Shown: positions 48,163 to 60,000 of the stretch, one piece after another
How positions within the stretch are numbered: position 1 is the stretch's first letter
Layout: each line of letters begins with the position of its first letter
NCBI RefSeq assembly: GCF_004329815.1
Contig: NZ_SJPE01000010.1
Span: 1-64,000 of the forward strand
Direction: 5' to 3'
DNA from: Flavobacterium silvisoli
GTDB taxonomy: Bacteria; Bacteroidota; Bacteroidia; Flavobacteriales; Flavobacteriaceae
Length of the DNA stretch: 64,000 nt
Notes under the pieces: generated by a model
What the model saw: the letters and a program-made list of their open reading frames with translations, nothing else
What the model was told of the DNA's origin: nothing
The model's database searches: none
Position numbers and translations under genes: made by a program

Positions 48163-49440
48163 ATGGAAGCACCACTTGCCGAACGCATCAGACCGCAACG
48201 ATTAGAAGACTACATCAGCCAATTACACTTGGTGGGTGAACAGGGTTCGTTGACACAACAAATGGCGCGGGGCGTAATTCCCTCTATGATTTTTTGGGGC
48301 TCGCCGGGCACCGGCAAAACTACCTTGGCACAGATTATTGCCAAACAAAGTAATCGCCCTTTTTATGAACTGAGTGCTATTAACAGTGGCGTAAAAGACA
48401 TACGCGAGGTGATTGATAAGGCCAAAATGAGCGGCGGATTATTCACGGCTAAAAATCCTATTTTGTTTATTGATGAGATTCACCGCTTCAGCAAATCGCA
48501 ACAGGATTCGTTGCTGGCCGCGGTAGAAAAAGGATGGGTAACGCTGATTGGTGCCACTACTGAAAACCCAAGCTTTGAGGTGATTCCGGCTTTGTTGTCA
48601 CGTTGTCAGGTGTATATTCTGAATCCGTTTTCGAAAGAAGATTTGCTGGCATTGCTCAACAGGGCCATGAAGGAAGATAAAATCATTGCGTCAAAAAAAA
48701 TACAACTAAAGGAAACCGAGGCCTTACTCAGACTTTCGGGTGGCGACGGACGCAAACTATTAAATATTTTTGAACTGGTCGTAAACGCAAGCCCTGAAGG
48801 TGAAATTATCATCACTAATGAAAAAGTTTTGGAATTGGTGCAGCAAAACACGGTACTTTATGACAAAACCGGAGAGCAGCATTACGACATTGTTTCGGCT
48901 TTTATCAAATCGATACGCGGCAGCGACCCCAATGGAGCAGTATATTGGCTGGCCCGAATGATTGAAGGTGGCGAAGATGTAAAATTTATTGCCAGACGCA
49001 TGCTGATTTTATCGAGCGAAGATATTGGTAACGCAAACCCTACGGCTTTTATCATGGCCAACAATACGTTTCAGGCGGTATCGACGATTGGGTATCCGGA
49101 AAGCCGTATCATACTGAGTCAGTGTGCTGTGTATCTAGCAACTTCGGCTAAAAGCAATGCCAGCTACATGGCCATTGGAGAAGCACAGGCTGTGGTTAAG
49201 CAAACTGGTGATTTATCGGTTCCGATACACTTGCGCAATGCACCTACCAAGCTAATGAAGGAATTGGGTTATGGGGAGGAATACCAGTATTCACACAACT
49301 ATGCCAACAATTTTTCGGAACAGGAATACCTTCCGGATGAACTCAGGAATACCACTTTTTACAAACCGGGAAATAATGCCCGTGAAAACGAGCTGCGTAC
49401 TTTTCTGAAAAACAGATGGAAAGATAAATACGGATATTAA
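48163..49440 (+). CDS. rarA: Replication-associated recombination protein RarA (MgsA), AAA+ ATPase
   Basis: The 425-residue protein is related to clamp-loader ATPases and acts at stalled forks. Walker [10 protein letters not shown] is at 46-54, Walker [11 protein letters not shown] near 105-114, sensor 1 GATTENPSF and an arginine-finger region LLSRCQVY follow. The C-terminal tetramerisation domain has [27 protein letters not shown] and SEDIGNANP. Length is typical. It stands alone, converging on the minus-strand operon. Confidence 0.96.
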   Translation: MEAPLAERIRPQRLEDYISQLHLVGEQGSLTQQMARGVIPSMIFWGSPGTGKTTLAQIIAKQSNRPFYELSAINSGVKDIREVIDKAKMSGGLFTAKNPILFIDEIHRFSKSQQDSLLAAVEKGWVTLIGATTENPSFEVIPALLSRCQVYILNPFSKEDLLALLNRAMKEDKIIASKKIQLKETEALLRLSGGDGRKLLNIFELVVNASPEGEIIITNEKVLELVQQNTVLYDKTGEQHYDIVSAFIKSIRGSDPNGAVYWLARMIEGGEDVKFIARRMLILSSEDIGNANPTAFIMANNTFQAVSTIGYPESRIILSQCAVYLATSAKSNASYMAIGEAQAVVKQTGDLSVPIHLRNAPTKLMKELGYGEEYQYSHNYANNFSEQEYLPDELRNTTFYKPGNNARENELRTFLKNRWKDKYGY

Positions 49441-49462
49441 GAATGGTGAATTTACAGAGCAA

Positions 49463-50191
49463 TTAAAACTTTAACGTCAAAGGTTCTGAAATCAATTTAC
49501 CGTTTTCGTAGTATTCAAAAAACCATTGATTATTGTTCAAAAGCACTACCCCGTTGATGGTTCCTTTCACCCCTATAAAAACATTTTTCTGTGAGGTATT
49601 AAACAACCGCATGATAACTTTTGGCTCGTTGTCTACCACCTGAAAACCATTGACAGTTGGTTGAGCAAAAAAGAATACTCCGGAAGTATTCTCAACACTT
49701 GAAGATGGCATCTCGGGTTTTGGTGTTACGGGCACAACCGGTGGAACCTCAGTTTTCTCTTCTTTTCCACTGTATTTGTAATTTAAGTTGTCAAACGATT
49801 GAAAGGCTGCGCGTAAGGCTTCGTTATAAGCAACCACGTATTCTTTTTCGCGACTAGAGCCAAAAGCAGTTTCGTATACCGTTTTTTCCTTGCAGTCTTT
49901 GAGAACTACTTTTACTTTAGTCATAAAAAAACTGTTGTCTTTTTCTAAAGCGGCATACAGCACAGAACAACGCTTATCAGCTATTTCAGCCGGCAATTCC
50001 TCTGTAGTTAAATAGGATTTAAATCCGTATTTCTGCAATAGTAATTTGGTCAGGATATTCAACCGGTACTGATCGTTTTCTTTTTGAAAATCAAACTTAG
50101 CCGGCACAATAACATACTGATAATCATTAATGCTTTGCGAAAATGCAGAAACTGTAACTGCTATGAAGAGGAACAACGCTATTTTTTTCAT
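49463..50191 (-). CDS. Secreted protein of unknown function
   Basis: The 242-residue protein has a signal peptide (ALFLFIAVTVSAFSQS). The N-terminal domain (about 20-145; YQYVIVPAKFDFQKENDQYRLN, LLLQKYGF) is typical of a conserved flavobacterial family without known function. A Pro/Glu/Thr-rich linker at about 147-170 leads to a small beta-rich C-terminal domain. It is last in a five-gene operon, one base after the yjjG-like gene. I do not recognise a function. Confidence 0.75.
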   Translation of the reverse strand: MKKIALFLFIAVTVSAFSQSINDYQYVIVPAKFDFQKENDQYRLNILTKLLLQKYGFKSYLTTEELPAEIADKRCSVLYAALEKDNSFFMTKVKVVLKDCKEKTVYETAFGSSREKEYVVAYNEALRAAFQSFDNLNYKYSGKEEKTEVPPVVPVTPKPEMPSSSVENTSGVFFFAQPTVNGFQVVDNEPKVIMRLFNTSQKNVFIGVKGTINGVVLLNNNQWFFEYYENGKLISEPLTLKF

Positions 50192-50192
50192 G

Positions 50193-50879
50193 TTATAATA
50201 GTTCTTTTAATTCTGATAAATGCTTAATCGTTACTACGCCATCCGGAGCGTGAGTTTCATGCTGATCAAACCAAATAGCTTTCATACCAAACGCCATAGC
50301 ACCGTTTACATCGGCCTCGATGCAATCACCAATCATAATGGCATTTTGCTTTTGGGTTTTAGCCAAAGATAAGGCAAATTCAAATATAGAAGCATGTGGT
50401 TTTTTTACGCCGGCCATTTCCGAATTGGTGATGGTTTTAAAATAATTGGCCATACCCGAATTGGTGATTTTTTTATGCTGCACTTCGGCAAAACCGTTGG
50501 TAATAATGTGCAGGTTGTATTTAGGATACAGATAGTCCAAAATTTCTAGAGCTCCGTCAAACAGTTGATTATTATCGGGTAGAAATTCGATATAATCGTG
50601 GGCAATTTTGTGTATTTGTTCGTCGGATATGCTGTAATTCATGGCATCAAACGAAAGCTTTAACCGATTGTACCGCAATTCTTCGTGAGTAATCTTATCA
50701 ACCTGATACAGTTTCCAGCAAGCTTGATTGATGGGAGCGTAAACGGTTATAAAATCTTTTGTCTCAATGGTTGGATGGTGTTGCTTGAAAATTTTATCAA
50801 AGGCCAGCACTGAGTTGGAATCAAAATCCCAAAGGGTGTGATCTAAATCAAAAAAAACATCGGTAATGGTATCATTCAT
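50193..50879 (-). CDS. HAD family phosphatase, YjjG-like pyrimidine nucleotidase
   Basis: The 228-residue haloacid dehalogenase-fold hydrolase has motif I DVFFDLDHTLWDFD, motif II IITNGFAEVQ, motif III Lys in VKKPHASIFEFAL and motif IV MIGDCIEADVNGAMAFG. The YjjG subgroup dephosphorylates non-canonical pyrimidine nucleotides, a house-cleaning role. This is an assignment by motif spacing. It lies 3 bases after radC. Confidence 0.88.
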   Translation of the reverse strand: MNDTITDVFFDLDHTLWDFDSNSVLAFDKIFKQHHPTIETKDFITVYAPINQACWKLYQVDKITHEELRYNRLKLSFDAMNYSISDEQIHKIAHDYIEFLPDNNQLFDGALEILDYLYPKYNLHIITNGFAEVQHKKITNSGMANYFKTITNSEMAGVKKPHASIFEFALSLAKTQKQNAIMIGDCIEADVNGAMAFGMKAIWFDQHETHAPDGVVTIKHLSELKELL

Positions 50880-50882
50880 AGT

Positions 50883-51578
50883 TTAAAAAATGCCTTCATC
50901 CTGAAAACTGAGATATCCTTTTTCAGTTATGATAACGTGATCAAGGACTTTGATATCCAGTTGGTTTCCGGCCAGTTTTAGTTTTTGGGTAATTTCTTTA
51001 TCGGCTTCGCTGGCCTGCAATTTTCCCGAAGGATGATTGTGTGACAAAATTACGGAAGTCGCACAGTGTTCCAATGCGGTCTTGAAAATTAATCGAATAT
51101 CTACCACAGTTCCGGTAATCCCTCCTTTAGACAATTGCGATTTGTAAATCACTTTGTTCGAATTGTTGAGATACAACACCCAAAACTCTTCATGAGCCAG
51201 TTCACCAATAAGAGGCTGCATCAGTTCAAAAACCGCTTTACTCGATGTTATTTTATGCAACTCTGGAGTGTCCTCGGTTTTTCTTCTTCTTCCCAATTCC
51301 AAGGCTGCTGCTATGGTTACGGCTTTTGCTTCTCCTATTCCTTTGAATTCCATCAATTGTTTCAATGACAATTTTCCCAACGCATTCAGGTTGTTATCGA
51401 CACTGGCTAAAATTCTTTTGCTCAGACCCACCGCGCTTTCGTTGCGGCTTCCGGAACCAATAAGTATTGCAACCAACTCGGCATCACTCAGAGAAGCTTT
51501 GCCTTTCAGCATCAGCTTTTCACGGGGCTTATCATCTTCTGCCCATTGTTTTATGGAAAACCTTTGATCACTCATCAT
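50883..51578 (-). CDS. radC: RadC family JAB-domain protein
   Basis: The 231-residue protein has an N-terminal helix-hairpin-helix-like UPF region (LMEFKGIGEAKAVTIAAALELGRR) and a C-terminal JAB metalloprotease-like domain. Zinc ligands His180, His182 and Asp193 are in SHNHPSGKLQASEAD. Despite the historical name, a DNA-repair role is doubtful. A second ATG one codon in is equally possible. It is 42 bases after mpl. Confidence 0.94.
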   Translation of the reverse strand: MMSDQRFSIKQWAEDDKPREKLMLKGKASLSDAELVAILIGSGSRNESAVGLSKRILASVDNNLNALGKLSLKQLMEFKGIGEAKAVTIAAALELGRRRKTEDTPELHKITSSKAVFELMQPLIGELAHEEFWVLYLNNSNKVIYKSQLSKGGITGTVVDIRLIFKTALEHCATSVILSHNHPSGKLQASEADKEITQKLKLAGNQLDIKVLDHVIITEKGYLSFQDEGIF

Positions 51579-51620
51579 TTATTTTAAAAGTAAAACAATG
51601 ATAAATGTAAGAATTTTATT

Positions 51621-52976
51621 TTAAACAATTAGTGTTTTTACTTCATCAAAATTCAATCCGCCATAATTACCCGAACTCATCAACAGCAAAGCGGAATTGT
51701 TCAGGTCATAACTAAAAAGAAAATCCTTAAACTCAGATGGATTAGTATAAATAATTAAATCATCGCGCTTGAAAGATTCTGCAATCTGATCATAGGTCAC
51801 TTCTTCGAGCTGTTTAATTTTTACCGCATCAGGCGAATAGAATACTACAGCTACATCGGCCGCGTTTAATGCTCCTTCGTATTGTTTGAGAAATTCGGCA
51901 TTTAAACTGCTGTAGGTATGCAACTCGAGGCAAGCCACCAATTTTCTGTCGGGATATTGTGATTTTACCGCTTGGGTTGTGGCTGACACTTTGCTTGGAG
52001 AATGGGCAAAATCTTTATAGGCCACCTTTCCTTTGCCTTCGGCTATTTTCTCTAATCGTTTTGAAGCCCCTTTGAAACTGGCAATGGCCTCATAAAAATC
52101 GGCCTCATCTACTCCCATATTTTGACATATCCATTTGGCGCCGGCTAAATTATTGAGATTGTGCGCCCCAAAAACCTCTATAGGCATAGGTCCTTCGGGA
52201 GTATCCAGTAGAGTTACTCCGTTTTCAACCGAATAACTTGGCGTGTGATACGGCATTCTTCGAATGGTATTGGTTGATTCTTCAGCCACTTTCTTTACTG
52301 TAGGATCTTCTTCATTGTAAACCAAAATTCCGCCTTTGGTAATTTGATTCACAAAAATCTCAAACTGCTCCACATAATTTTCAATGGTGGGAAACACATT
52401 GATGTGGTCCCAGGCTATTCCGGAGAGTAAGGCAATATTAGGTTGGTAAAGATGAAATTTAGGTCTTCTGTCGATAGGAGATGACAAATATTCATCGCCT
52501 TCCAAAACGATGAAATCATTGTTTTCGGTTAAATGAACCATCGTATCAAATCCTTCTAATTGTGCGCCAACCATATAATCTACTTCAATATTGTGATAAT
52601 GCATCACATGCAGAATCATAGAAGTAATGGTAGTTTTCCCATGAGAGCCGCCAATAACAACGCGGGTTTTGTTTTTGGATTGTTCGTATAAAAATTCCGG
52701 GTACGAATAAATTTTCAGCCCCAGTTCTTTGGCTTTCAACAACTCGGGATTATCTCCTTTGGCGTGCATTCCGAGGATAATGGCTTCTATGTCAGAGGTT
52801 ATTTTTTCAGGAAACCAACCCATTTCGGACGGTAGTAATCCTTTTTTTTCTAATCTTGATTTGGAAGGTTCGAAGATGGCATCGTCGCTACCGGTAACTT
52901 GATATCCTTTTTGGTGTAGTGCTAACGCGAGGTTGTGCATGGCTGCACCTCCTATAGCTATAAAATGTGTACGCAT
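51621..52976 (-). CDS. mpl: UDP-N-acetylmuramate:tripeptide ligase Mpl (murein recycling)
   Basis: The 451-residue Mur-ligase-family enzyme attaches the recycled L-Ala-gamma-D-Glu-meso-DAP tripeptide to UDP-MurNAc. The N-terminal nucleotide-binding GGAAMHNLALALHQKGYQVTGSDDAIFEP, ATP loop GGSHGKTTITSMI, and the FAHSPSKVSATTQAV segment near the C-terminal domain distinguish it from MurC. It is 3 bases after the TPR gene. Confidence 0.9.
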   Translation of the reverse strand: MRTHFIAIGGAAMHNLALALHQKGYQVTGSDDAIFEPSKSRLEKKGLLPSEMGWFPEKITSDIEAIILGMHAKGDNPELLKAKELGLKIYSYPEFLYEQSKNKTRVVIGGSHGKTTITSMILHVMHYHNIEVDYMVGAQLEGFDTMVHLTENNDFIVLEGDEYLSSPIDRRPKFHLYQPNIALLSGIAWDHINVFPTIENYVEQFEIFVNQITKGGILVYNEEDPTVKKVAEESTNTIRRMPYHTPSYSVENGVTLLDTPEGPMPIEVFGAHNLNNLAGAKWICQNMGVDEADFYEAIASFKGASKRLEKIAEGKGKVAYKDFAHSPSKVSATTQAVKSQYPDRKLVACLELHTYSSLNAEFLKQYEGALNAADVAVVFYSPDAVKIKQLEEVTYDQIAESFKRDDLIIYTNPSEFKDFLFSYDLNNSALLLMSSGNYGGLNFDEVKTLIV

Positions 52977-52979
52977 GAA

Positions 52980-53681
52980 TTAAGACTTTGTTTTATCCTG
53001 ATAGGTTTCTAATAATAATTTTGCTCTTTGGGGTTGGTTCATTTTGTTTTTGTATAAATCGGCTAATTTTTGATACGTTGTTTTAGAGCCTCCAATAGTC
53101 AGAGCTCTGGTATAGTATTTTTCAGCTTCTTTATACCGCTCAAAGTATTCTGCTATTCTGCCTTTGGCTAAATAACCGTCAACTGGTGAAATCTTCAACA
53201 GTTCTCCTGCATATTTTTCGGCTTTGCGCTCGCTTCCTCCTACTATCCCGGGCAGTTGCAGATACAATTCGATTAGTGCCCAGCGTGCATCAATATGATT
53301 GGAATTGAGTTGGATGGCTTTTTCAAAGGAAGCTTTAATATCGCTAATCATACCAAGCGCTTTGAGTTTACTACCTTCTTTAGCCTTCATTCCCAGACAC
53401 CCACCATACTTATAATAGTAATTAGCTTCATTCGGATTGAGAGTTTTTAATTTTCCGTAATACATCATAGCAGTATCCCATGATTTATTATATCCTTCTA
53501 TATCTCCTAAATATTCTAATGTTTTTAGATGATTGGGAGTCTCTTTCAGTATATTTTCAAATAAAGGTTTGGCCAATGTATACTTCTCTTGGTTGAAAAG
53601 TTTCTCTGCCTTCGCAAATTCAGATTGCGGAAAAGCCCAATAAGACCATAAAAAAAACAATGCAGACACTAAATACCTCAT
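52980..53681 (-). CDS. Exported tetratricopeptide-repeat protein
   Basis: The 233-residue protein has a signal peptide (YLVSALFFLWSYWAFPQS) followed by TPR units: about 21-54 (EKLFNQEKYTLAKPLFENIL), 55-88, 120-153 and 185-222 (AKGRIAEYFERYKEAEKYYTRALTI). It is predicted to be a periplasmic protein-interaction scaffold. It is the first gene of the operon TPR, mpl, radC, yjjG-like, secreted protein. A -7 box lies about 45 bases upstream. Confidence 0.85.
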   Translation of the reverse strand: MRYLVSALFFLWSYWAFPQSEFAKAEKLFNQEKYTLAKPLFENILKETPNHLKTLEYLGDIEGYNKSWDTAMMYYGKLKTLNPNEANYYYKYGGCLGMKAKEGSKLKALGMISDIKASFEKAIQLNSNHIDARWALIELYLQLPGIVGGSERKAEKYAGELLKISPVDGYLAKGRIAEYFERYKEAEKYYTRALTIGGSKTTYQKLADLYKNKMNQPQRAKLLLETYQDKTKS

Positions 53682-53725
53682 GCTGTTTGTATTAACCGAA
53701 TAAAACTGGATACAGAAACAAAATC

Positions 53726-53733
53726 CAAAAATA
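53726..53733 (-). promoter_or_regulatory. Promoter -7 box of the TPR-mpl-radC operon (TATTTTTG)
   Basis: The minus strand reads TATTTTTG, 44 bases before the ATG at 53681. No TTG at canonical spacing was found. Confidence 0.5.
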
Positions 53734-53862
53734 GGGATTAATTTTTTTGAAGTATCCTCTTTTTCAAAATATTATGTTTTTTGAACTTCCGACATAAATT
53801 ACATCATATTTGTAATCTAAAAACTACTTTAAATGCTTAAATAATGCATTTCATCGATTTTT

Positions 53863-53894
53863 TTTGCACTTAAACGATATTTCTAATACGTTTG
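53863..53894 (+). promoter_or_regulatory. Promoter of the giant fibronectin-III protein
   Basis: TTTG at 53863-53866, 20 bases, then TACGTTTG at 53887-53894, a good Bacteroidota promoter. Confidence 0.7.
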
Positions 53895-54047
53895 ATATGT
53901 CAAATAAACAAAACGTTCTTTTTCAATTCTATTTAAACTATTGCTAATGATTCTGTCTTTATGCAAAATAAAAGAGGACATTACAGTAAGTCATTTACAG
54001 AATGGGATTAGAAATTATTTTAAAAAAATAATATAACAAACCCCGAG

Positions 54048-57000
54048 ATGAAAAATTTTTACTTAACATCAAGAGAAATTAGTTTCAAGTTGTTCAATAC
54101 AACCTTGATTAAACTTAGTTTAATTATGGTAATGATATTGAACATACAAGATTCACACTCACAAACTTCCTGCTCTAATGCAATTGCAATTACTGTAAAC
54201 GGAAGCTGCTTGAGTGGTTCTGTTTCAGACAGTTCACAAGACTCTCCTTTAATGAGTTCAGCCAGTTGTACTACGGCCGGTGTTTTCAAAAGAGAACGCT
54301 GGTACTCTTTTACCGTAACAGGTGGACCAAAAACCATCACTATCACTGCAGATTCGGCAGATCGCAATTTATTTTTAATGTTAATCTCCGCTTCAGGTTC
54401 TTGTTCAGGACTAACTATTGTAGATTGTGCTAATAATGATGACACCAACAATTCAGCTCAAACAGAAACCATCACAAGTTTATTGAACAATGGTTTATAT
54501 TACATCAAGGTTGTAAATGCGGGTACTAACAATTCAAACATGACCTTAAGCAGCTTGTGTGTTACTGCTGCCTCAGCCTGTTCAACTCCAACCGCACAAC
54601 CTACTTCTTTAGTTTTGAGCAGCTCAAGTGCCACTAGTGTATCGGGAAGTTTTACGGCAGCTTCTCCTACTCCAAACAAATACCTTGTAGTTAGAAGCAC
54701 CAGTGCCACGGCACCTAGTCCGGGTCCTGTAAACGGAACCGCATATAATGTTGGAAACACCATCAACGGAGCTACTGTGGTTTCGGTAAACAACAGTACT
54801 TCTTTTACAGACAACTCTTTGGCAGGAAACACTAAATATTACTATTATATCTACTCTTATAATGACACTTCATGTTCAGGAGCCGCTTACAACACTACCA
54901 GTCCGTTGACCAATAATGTAGTTACTTGTACTGCTATTCCAAACACTGTTTCGACCTCAGGTGTTACCGGAAACGGATTTACACTAAACTGGGCATACCC
55001 GACAGGAGGTAGTGCTAATACCACTACTTACACAGTTCAGATTACCACTGATGCTGCTTACACGGTTAATATTGCCGGATCGCCTTTTGCCCTTGGAACT
55101 GCTTTGAGTTATTCGGCTTCGGGTTTAAACACTAACACTACATACTATTACAGAATTTTGGCTAATAACGGTTGTTCAAGTGCCTACGTTACAGGTTCGG
55201 TAACAACCTCTTGCGCCGCACCTGCTGCACAACCAACAACTTTGGTTTTGTCATCGGTTACAAGTACCAGCTTAAGTGGTTCATTCGCGGCTGCCAGTCC
55301 GGCACCCAGCGGTTACTTAATTGTGAGAAGTACTAGTGCTACCCCTCCTACTTTAACAAACGGGACTACTTATGCTGTTGGCCTGACTACTTTAACTCCG
55401 GGAACAACCCGGGTTATTCAGGGAAGTGCTGTTACCAGTAATGCCGTTACCTTTACTGATTCGGGTTTAACAGCCAATACACAGTACTATTACCATATCT
55501 TCTCCTATAACAACGGTTGTACTGGAGCTCCTGTTTACAATACAACTGCTCCTTTAACAAACAGTGCTATTACTTGTCCTGCAGCACCAACAGCCCCGGT
55601 TAATTCCTCCGTTACAGGTAATGGGTTTACGGTAAGTTGGACGGCATCAGCAGGTGGGTCTGCAGCAACGGTAAACTATACGTTAGAAGTTTACACCAAC
55701 AACACTTACACCACGCCAATAACGGGGTCTCCTTTTGCCGTTGGGACAGCTTTGACCTACACAGTATCAGGATTGAACCCACTTACCATTTATTACTACA
55801 GAATTGTAGCCAATAACGGTTGTTCTAGCAATTATTTGACGGGCAATGTTACTACATTAACAGCTGCTTGTGTGGCTCCTCCTGCCGCAAACAACTTAAC
55901 AATCGGGACCGTAACCTCAACTTCAATACCGGCTATATTTACCGGTACTGCTAACGGATACTTAGTCATTGCTTCAACCAGCGCTACAGCACCAAGCCAA
56001 CCGGTAAACGGGATTACCTACAGCGCTTTAACCGTAAACACATTGGGCTCAGGATTGACTTTCATGCAATCGGGAAGTTCAACTACAATTGCAGGCACAG
56101 GTTTATCAGGTAATACAAAATACTACTATTACATATACAGCTACAATAACACTTCTTGTTCAGGAGGACCGGTATACAATACTTCAGGACCTTTGACCGG
56201 AAATGCTGTAACCTGTCCGGCTGTACCAGGTTCAGTAACCACAACCAATATAAACCAAAACAATTTTACTTTAAACTGGACTTCTTCAATTGGAGGTAAT
56301 GCCAATACAGTTAGTTACACTATCCAAGTTACTACTGATGCAGCATTTACCAATAATATTTTAGATTCTCCGTTTACAGTACCGGATCCGATTACAACTT
56401 TGGATATAGATGATTTAACCGGCAATACTACTTATTACTATAAAATCACGGCTAACAATGGCTGTGAAAGCCCCTCTGCAACGGGATCGGTTACCACTTT
56501 GTCTAACCCATGTACACCACCTGCAAATCAAGCGTTCAACTTTACCAACGGAGCCATAACTTCTTCCACTTATCCGGCTTCTTTCTTGGGATCAGCGGAT
56601 GGATTTTTAGTGGTTCGTTCTACCAGTGCTACACCTCCCAGCCAACCGGTTAACGGAACCATATACAATGCTGCCAACATTGCAACTTTAGGAACAGGGT
56701 TAACATTTATTCAGTCCGGAAGTACATATAACATTTCAAGTACCGGACTAACCGGAAACACCACTTATTACTACTACGTATATGCTTACACTAACCCTAC
56801 ATACTGTACAGGAGGTCCTGTTTACAATACATCGGGAGCATTGGTTGGAAGCGGCACTACTTGTCCGGGTTCACCAACAGGAGTTACAGCTTCAAGCATT
56901 ACCACCACTTCGTTTAATTTAGATTGGACAGCACCGGTTGGCGGAACATCAGGAGCCATAACTTATACCGTTCAAATAACTACTAATGCAGGATATACTA

Positions 57001-60000
57001 ACAACATTCCGGGCTCTCCGTTCACAGTAGCGAATCCAACAACTACCCTTAGCGTTTCGGGATTAACTGCAGGAACAACTTATTATTACCGAATATTGGC
57101 CAGCAACGGTTGTCAAAGTGCTTACACTACAGGTTCAATCACTACAAGTATTACTAATGACAATTGTGCTACGGCCATCAACTTAACAACAAACACAACG
57201 GCAACATGTATGGTTTCTACAAACGGAACTACAATTGGTGCCTCACAATCTTCTGCAGGATGTTCAGGAACGGCAGACGACGATGTTTGGTACAGCTTTG
57301 TCGCAATAGCTACTTCACATACTGTGACAGTGACCCCTTCTACACTCACAGACGTTGTATTCCAATTATACAAAGGAACATGTTCAGGATTAACAAGTTT
57401 AGGATGTATTGACAACACTAGCTCAACAGCAACTGAAACCAATACTTTTACCGGATTGACCATCGGAACCACTTACTATGTAAGAGTTTACAGTTACGGA
57501 AACGGAGCTGGTTACAGAGGGAACTTCAACATTTGTATCACCACCCCTGTTGCTCCAATCAATGACAATTGCAGTGGTGCTATTGCTTTAACCGTTAATC
57601 CAACTACAACCTGCGTAACCAGTACTGTAGGAACTACCATTTACGGAACACTATCGCAAGCCGGTTGCTCAGGAACAGCCGATGATGACATTTGGTACAG
57701 CTTTGTAGCGGTATCAACCAGTCAAAAAATAACTGTCTCCCCGATTACAATGACTAATGCTGTATTTCAAGTTTTCAGCGGTAGCTGTTCGGGTTTAACC
57801 AGTTTACAATGTAACAATGCCACATCTGGAAGTGCTATTGAAGTATCAACGGTAGCGGGATTGACTGTAGGAGCTACTTATTATGTGAGAGTATACAGTG
57901 CGGGTAGTGCCAGTGGTAACGGTTCATTCTCCATTTGCGTTACAACACCATGTAGCCCGGGCAGTGGAAACGGAACAACCTCAACTACTTGTCCAAACAT
58001 AGTTGCAGGTGCCAGCGGATTAAACGGAGCAGACCCTGAGCCTGTTACCTGTTTTGCTACAAGCACTTGTACAAATCTTGAAGCTATTTACCCGGATTAT
58101 AACGACACAACGAGTTATACAGTTAGCAACATTCCGTATGCACCGCCTTACCAATTCAACTGCTTGAGCAACCCTATAAGTGTTAATGTTGACGACGTTT
58201 GGTCGAATACAATTTCTTTACCATTTAATTTCTGCTACTATGGCAACACTTACAACAAAGTATTAGTAGGTTCAAACGGAGTGCTTACCTTCGATACTAC
58301 CACTTACAGCCCGGGTGGATACTCAGGATGGTCATTCAGCAACAACTTACCCAGTTCATCTTTATTTTTAAATTCAATCTTTGGGGTTTATCACGATATT
58401 GATCCTAGTAAAGGAGGAGAAGTGGGGTGGGAATTAGTTACTTTAAGCAGTGGCTGTAGAGCTTTGGTAGCTGCTTGGAGCGATATACCAATGTATTCTT
58501 CTGTATGCAACAGTTCTCTATACACCGGAATGATAGTACTACACGAAAACAGTAACATTATTGAGGTGTTCATCAAAGAAAAAAATGTTTGTCCGACTTG
58601 GAATAACGGTAATGCCGTAGTAGGCATCCAAAATGCAAACGGAACCCAGGCTGTTGTAGCACCAAACAGAAATTCAAACGATACCGACTGGACTGTTAAT
58701 GAAGAAGCTTGGAGATTTACTCCTTCCGGAGCCTCTGTGGCCAGTATAAAATGGTACCAAGGTTCAGGCACATCAGGACCTGTTGTAGGAACCAGTAACA
58801 ATATATCCGTTTGTCCTACATCAACCACTAACTACACAGCAGAAGTAACTTATACTTTTTGCAATGGTACAACAGCTAAATACACTGATGAAACAACTGT
58901 AACTGTTTCAACCGGAAAAAAATGGACCGGTGCGGTTGATACCGACTGGAACAATGCAAACAACTGGTCTCCTGCAGGGGTTCCAACCAACACAGACTGT
59001 ATCACTATTCAAAATGTACCTAACAAACCTGTCATTTCAGGAACTTCATACAATGCTTACTGTTATAATTTAACCATTGCTGCAGGTTCGTCATTACAAA
59101 CCAATTCGACCAGCAATATAGTGGTAACCGATTTTGTTAAAGTATCATCAACCGGACAATTCAAAATGAAAGACAGTTCAAGTTTGGTACAAATAAACAA
59201 CACCGCCACCAATACCGGGTCAATCTCTATGGAAAGAACCGCTTATGTAAAAGCTTATGATTATGTATATTGGTGTTCCCCGGTTAAGAGTTTTAGTTCT
59301 GCCAATATCTCTCCTACTTCTCCAAGTGGCTATGTTTTCAAATGGAATCCGACTATCGCTAACGGTAATGGAGGACAAGGAAACTGGGTTAGCGGCACTG
59401 AGATTATGGCTTTAGCCAAAGGATACATAGCTATTTCTCCGGGCTCTTACAGTTATACTAATGCGGCGCCTCTGACGGCAACATTCAACGGAGTACCTTA
59501 CAACGGAATCAGAAAAGCAACTATCTCAAGAGGTAGCTACACTGGAGCTGATTTCACCGGAACTAACGGAGCTACAATAACTCGCCTAGATGACAATTGG
59601 AACCTAATCGGAAATCCTTATCCTTCAGCTGTTGATGCAATTGACTTCTTAAATCTGAATACCAACATCAATGGAAATATCAGACTATGGACACATGGCT
59701 CTCCTATCAGTTCAAGCAATACCAATCCTTTTTACGGAAGTTTTGCTGCCAATTATGATGTAAACGATTACATCAGTTATAACGGAACCGGCTCAACTCC
59801 TCCCGGATTCAACGGTAAAATTGCTGCCGGACAGGCGTTCTTTGTTATCATGAATGATGGTCCGGCAAGTAACAGTACGGTTACTTTCAACAACAGCATG
59901 AGAAGCGCGGCTTATGACAACAGTCAGTTCTACAGACAAAACACTGTTGCCAATACAGTACAGCCGGAGAAAAACAGAATTTGGTTAAGTTTGGTAAATG

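Larger units (their letters stand above)
53682..54047. other. Divergent intergenic region with two promoters
   Basis: The 366-base gap holds a minus-strand -7 box for the TPR operon and a plus-strand promoter for the giant secreted protein. The leader of the latter is about 147 bases and AT-rich. No gene was seen. Confidence 0.6.

Noticed and set aside
51621-52976. MurC rather than Mpl
   Set aside because: The GSDDAIFEPSKSRLEKKG and FAHSPSKV motifs fit Mpl, and no other mur genes are nearby.
57122-57472. Antisense genes opposite the giant secreted proteins (also near 54059, 58391 and 63105)
   Set aside because: The frames mirror Thr/Ser-rich codons of the plus-strand genes, lack promoters, and encode no recognisable domain.
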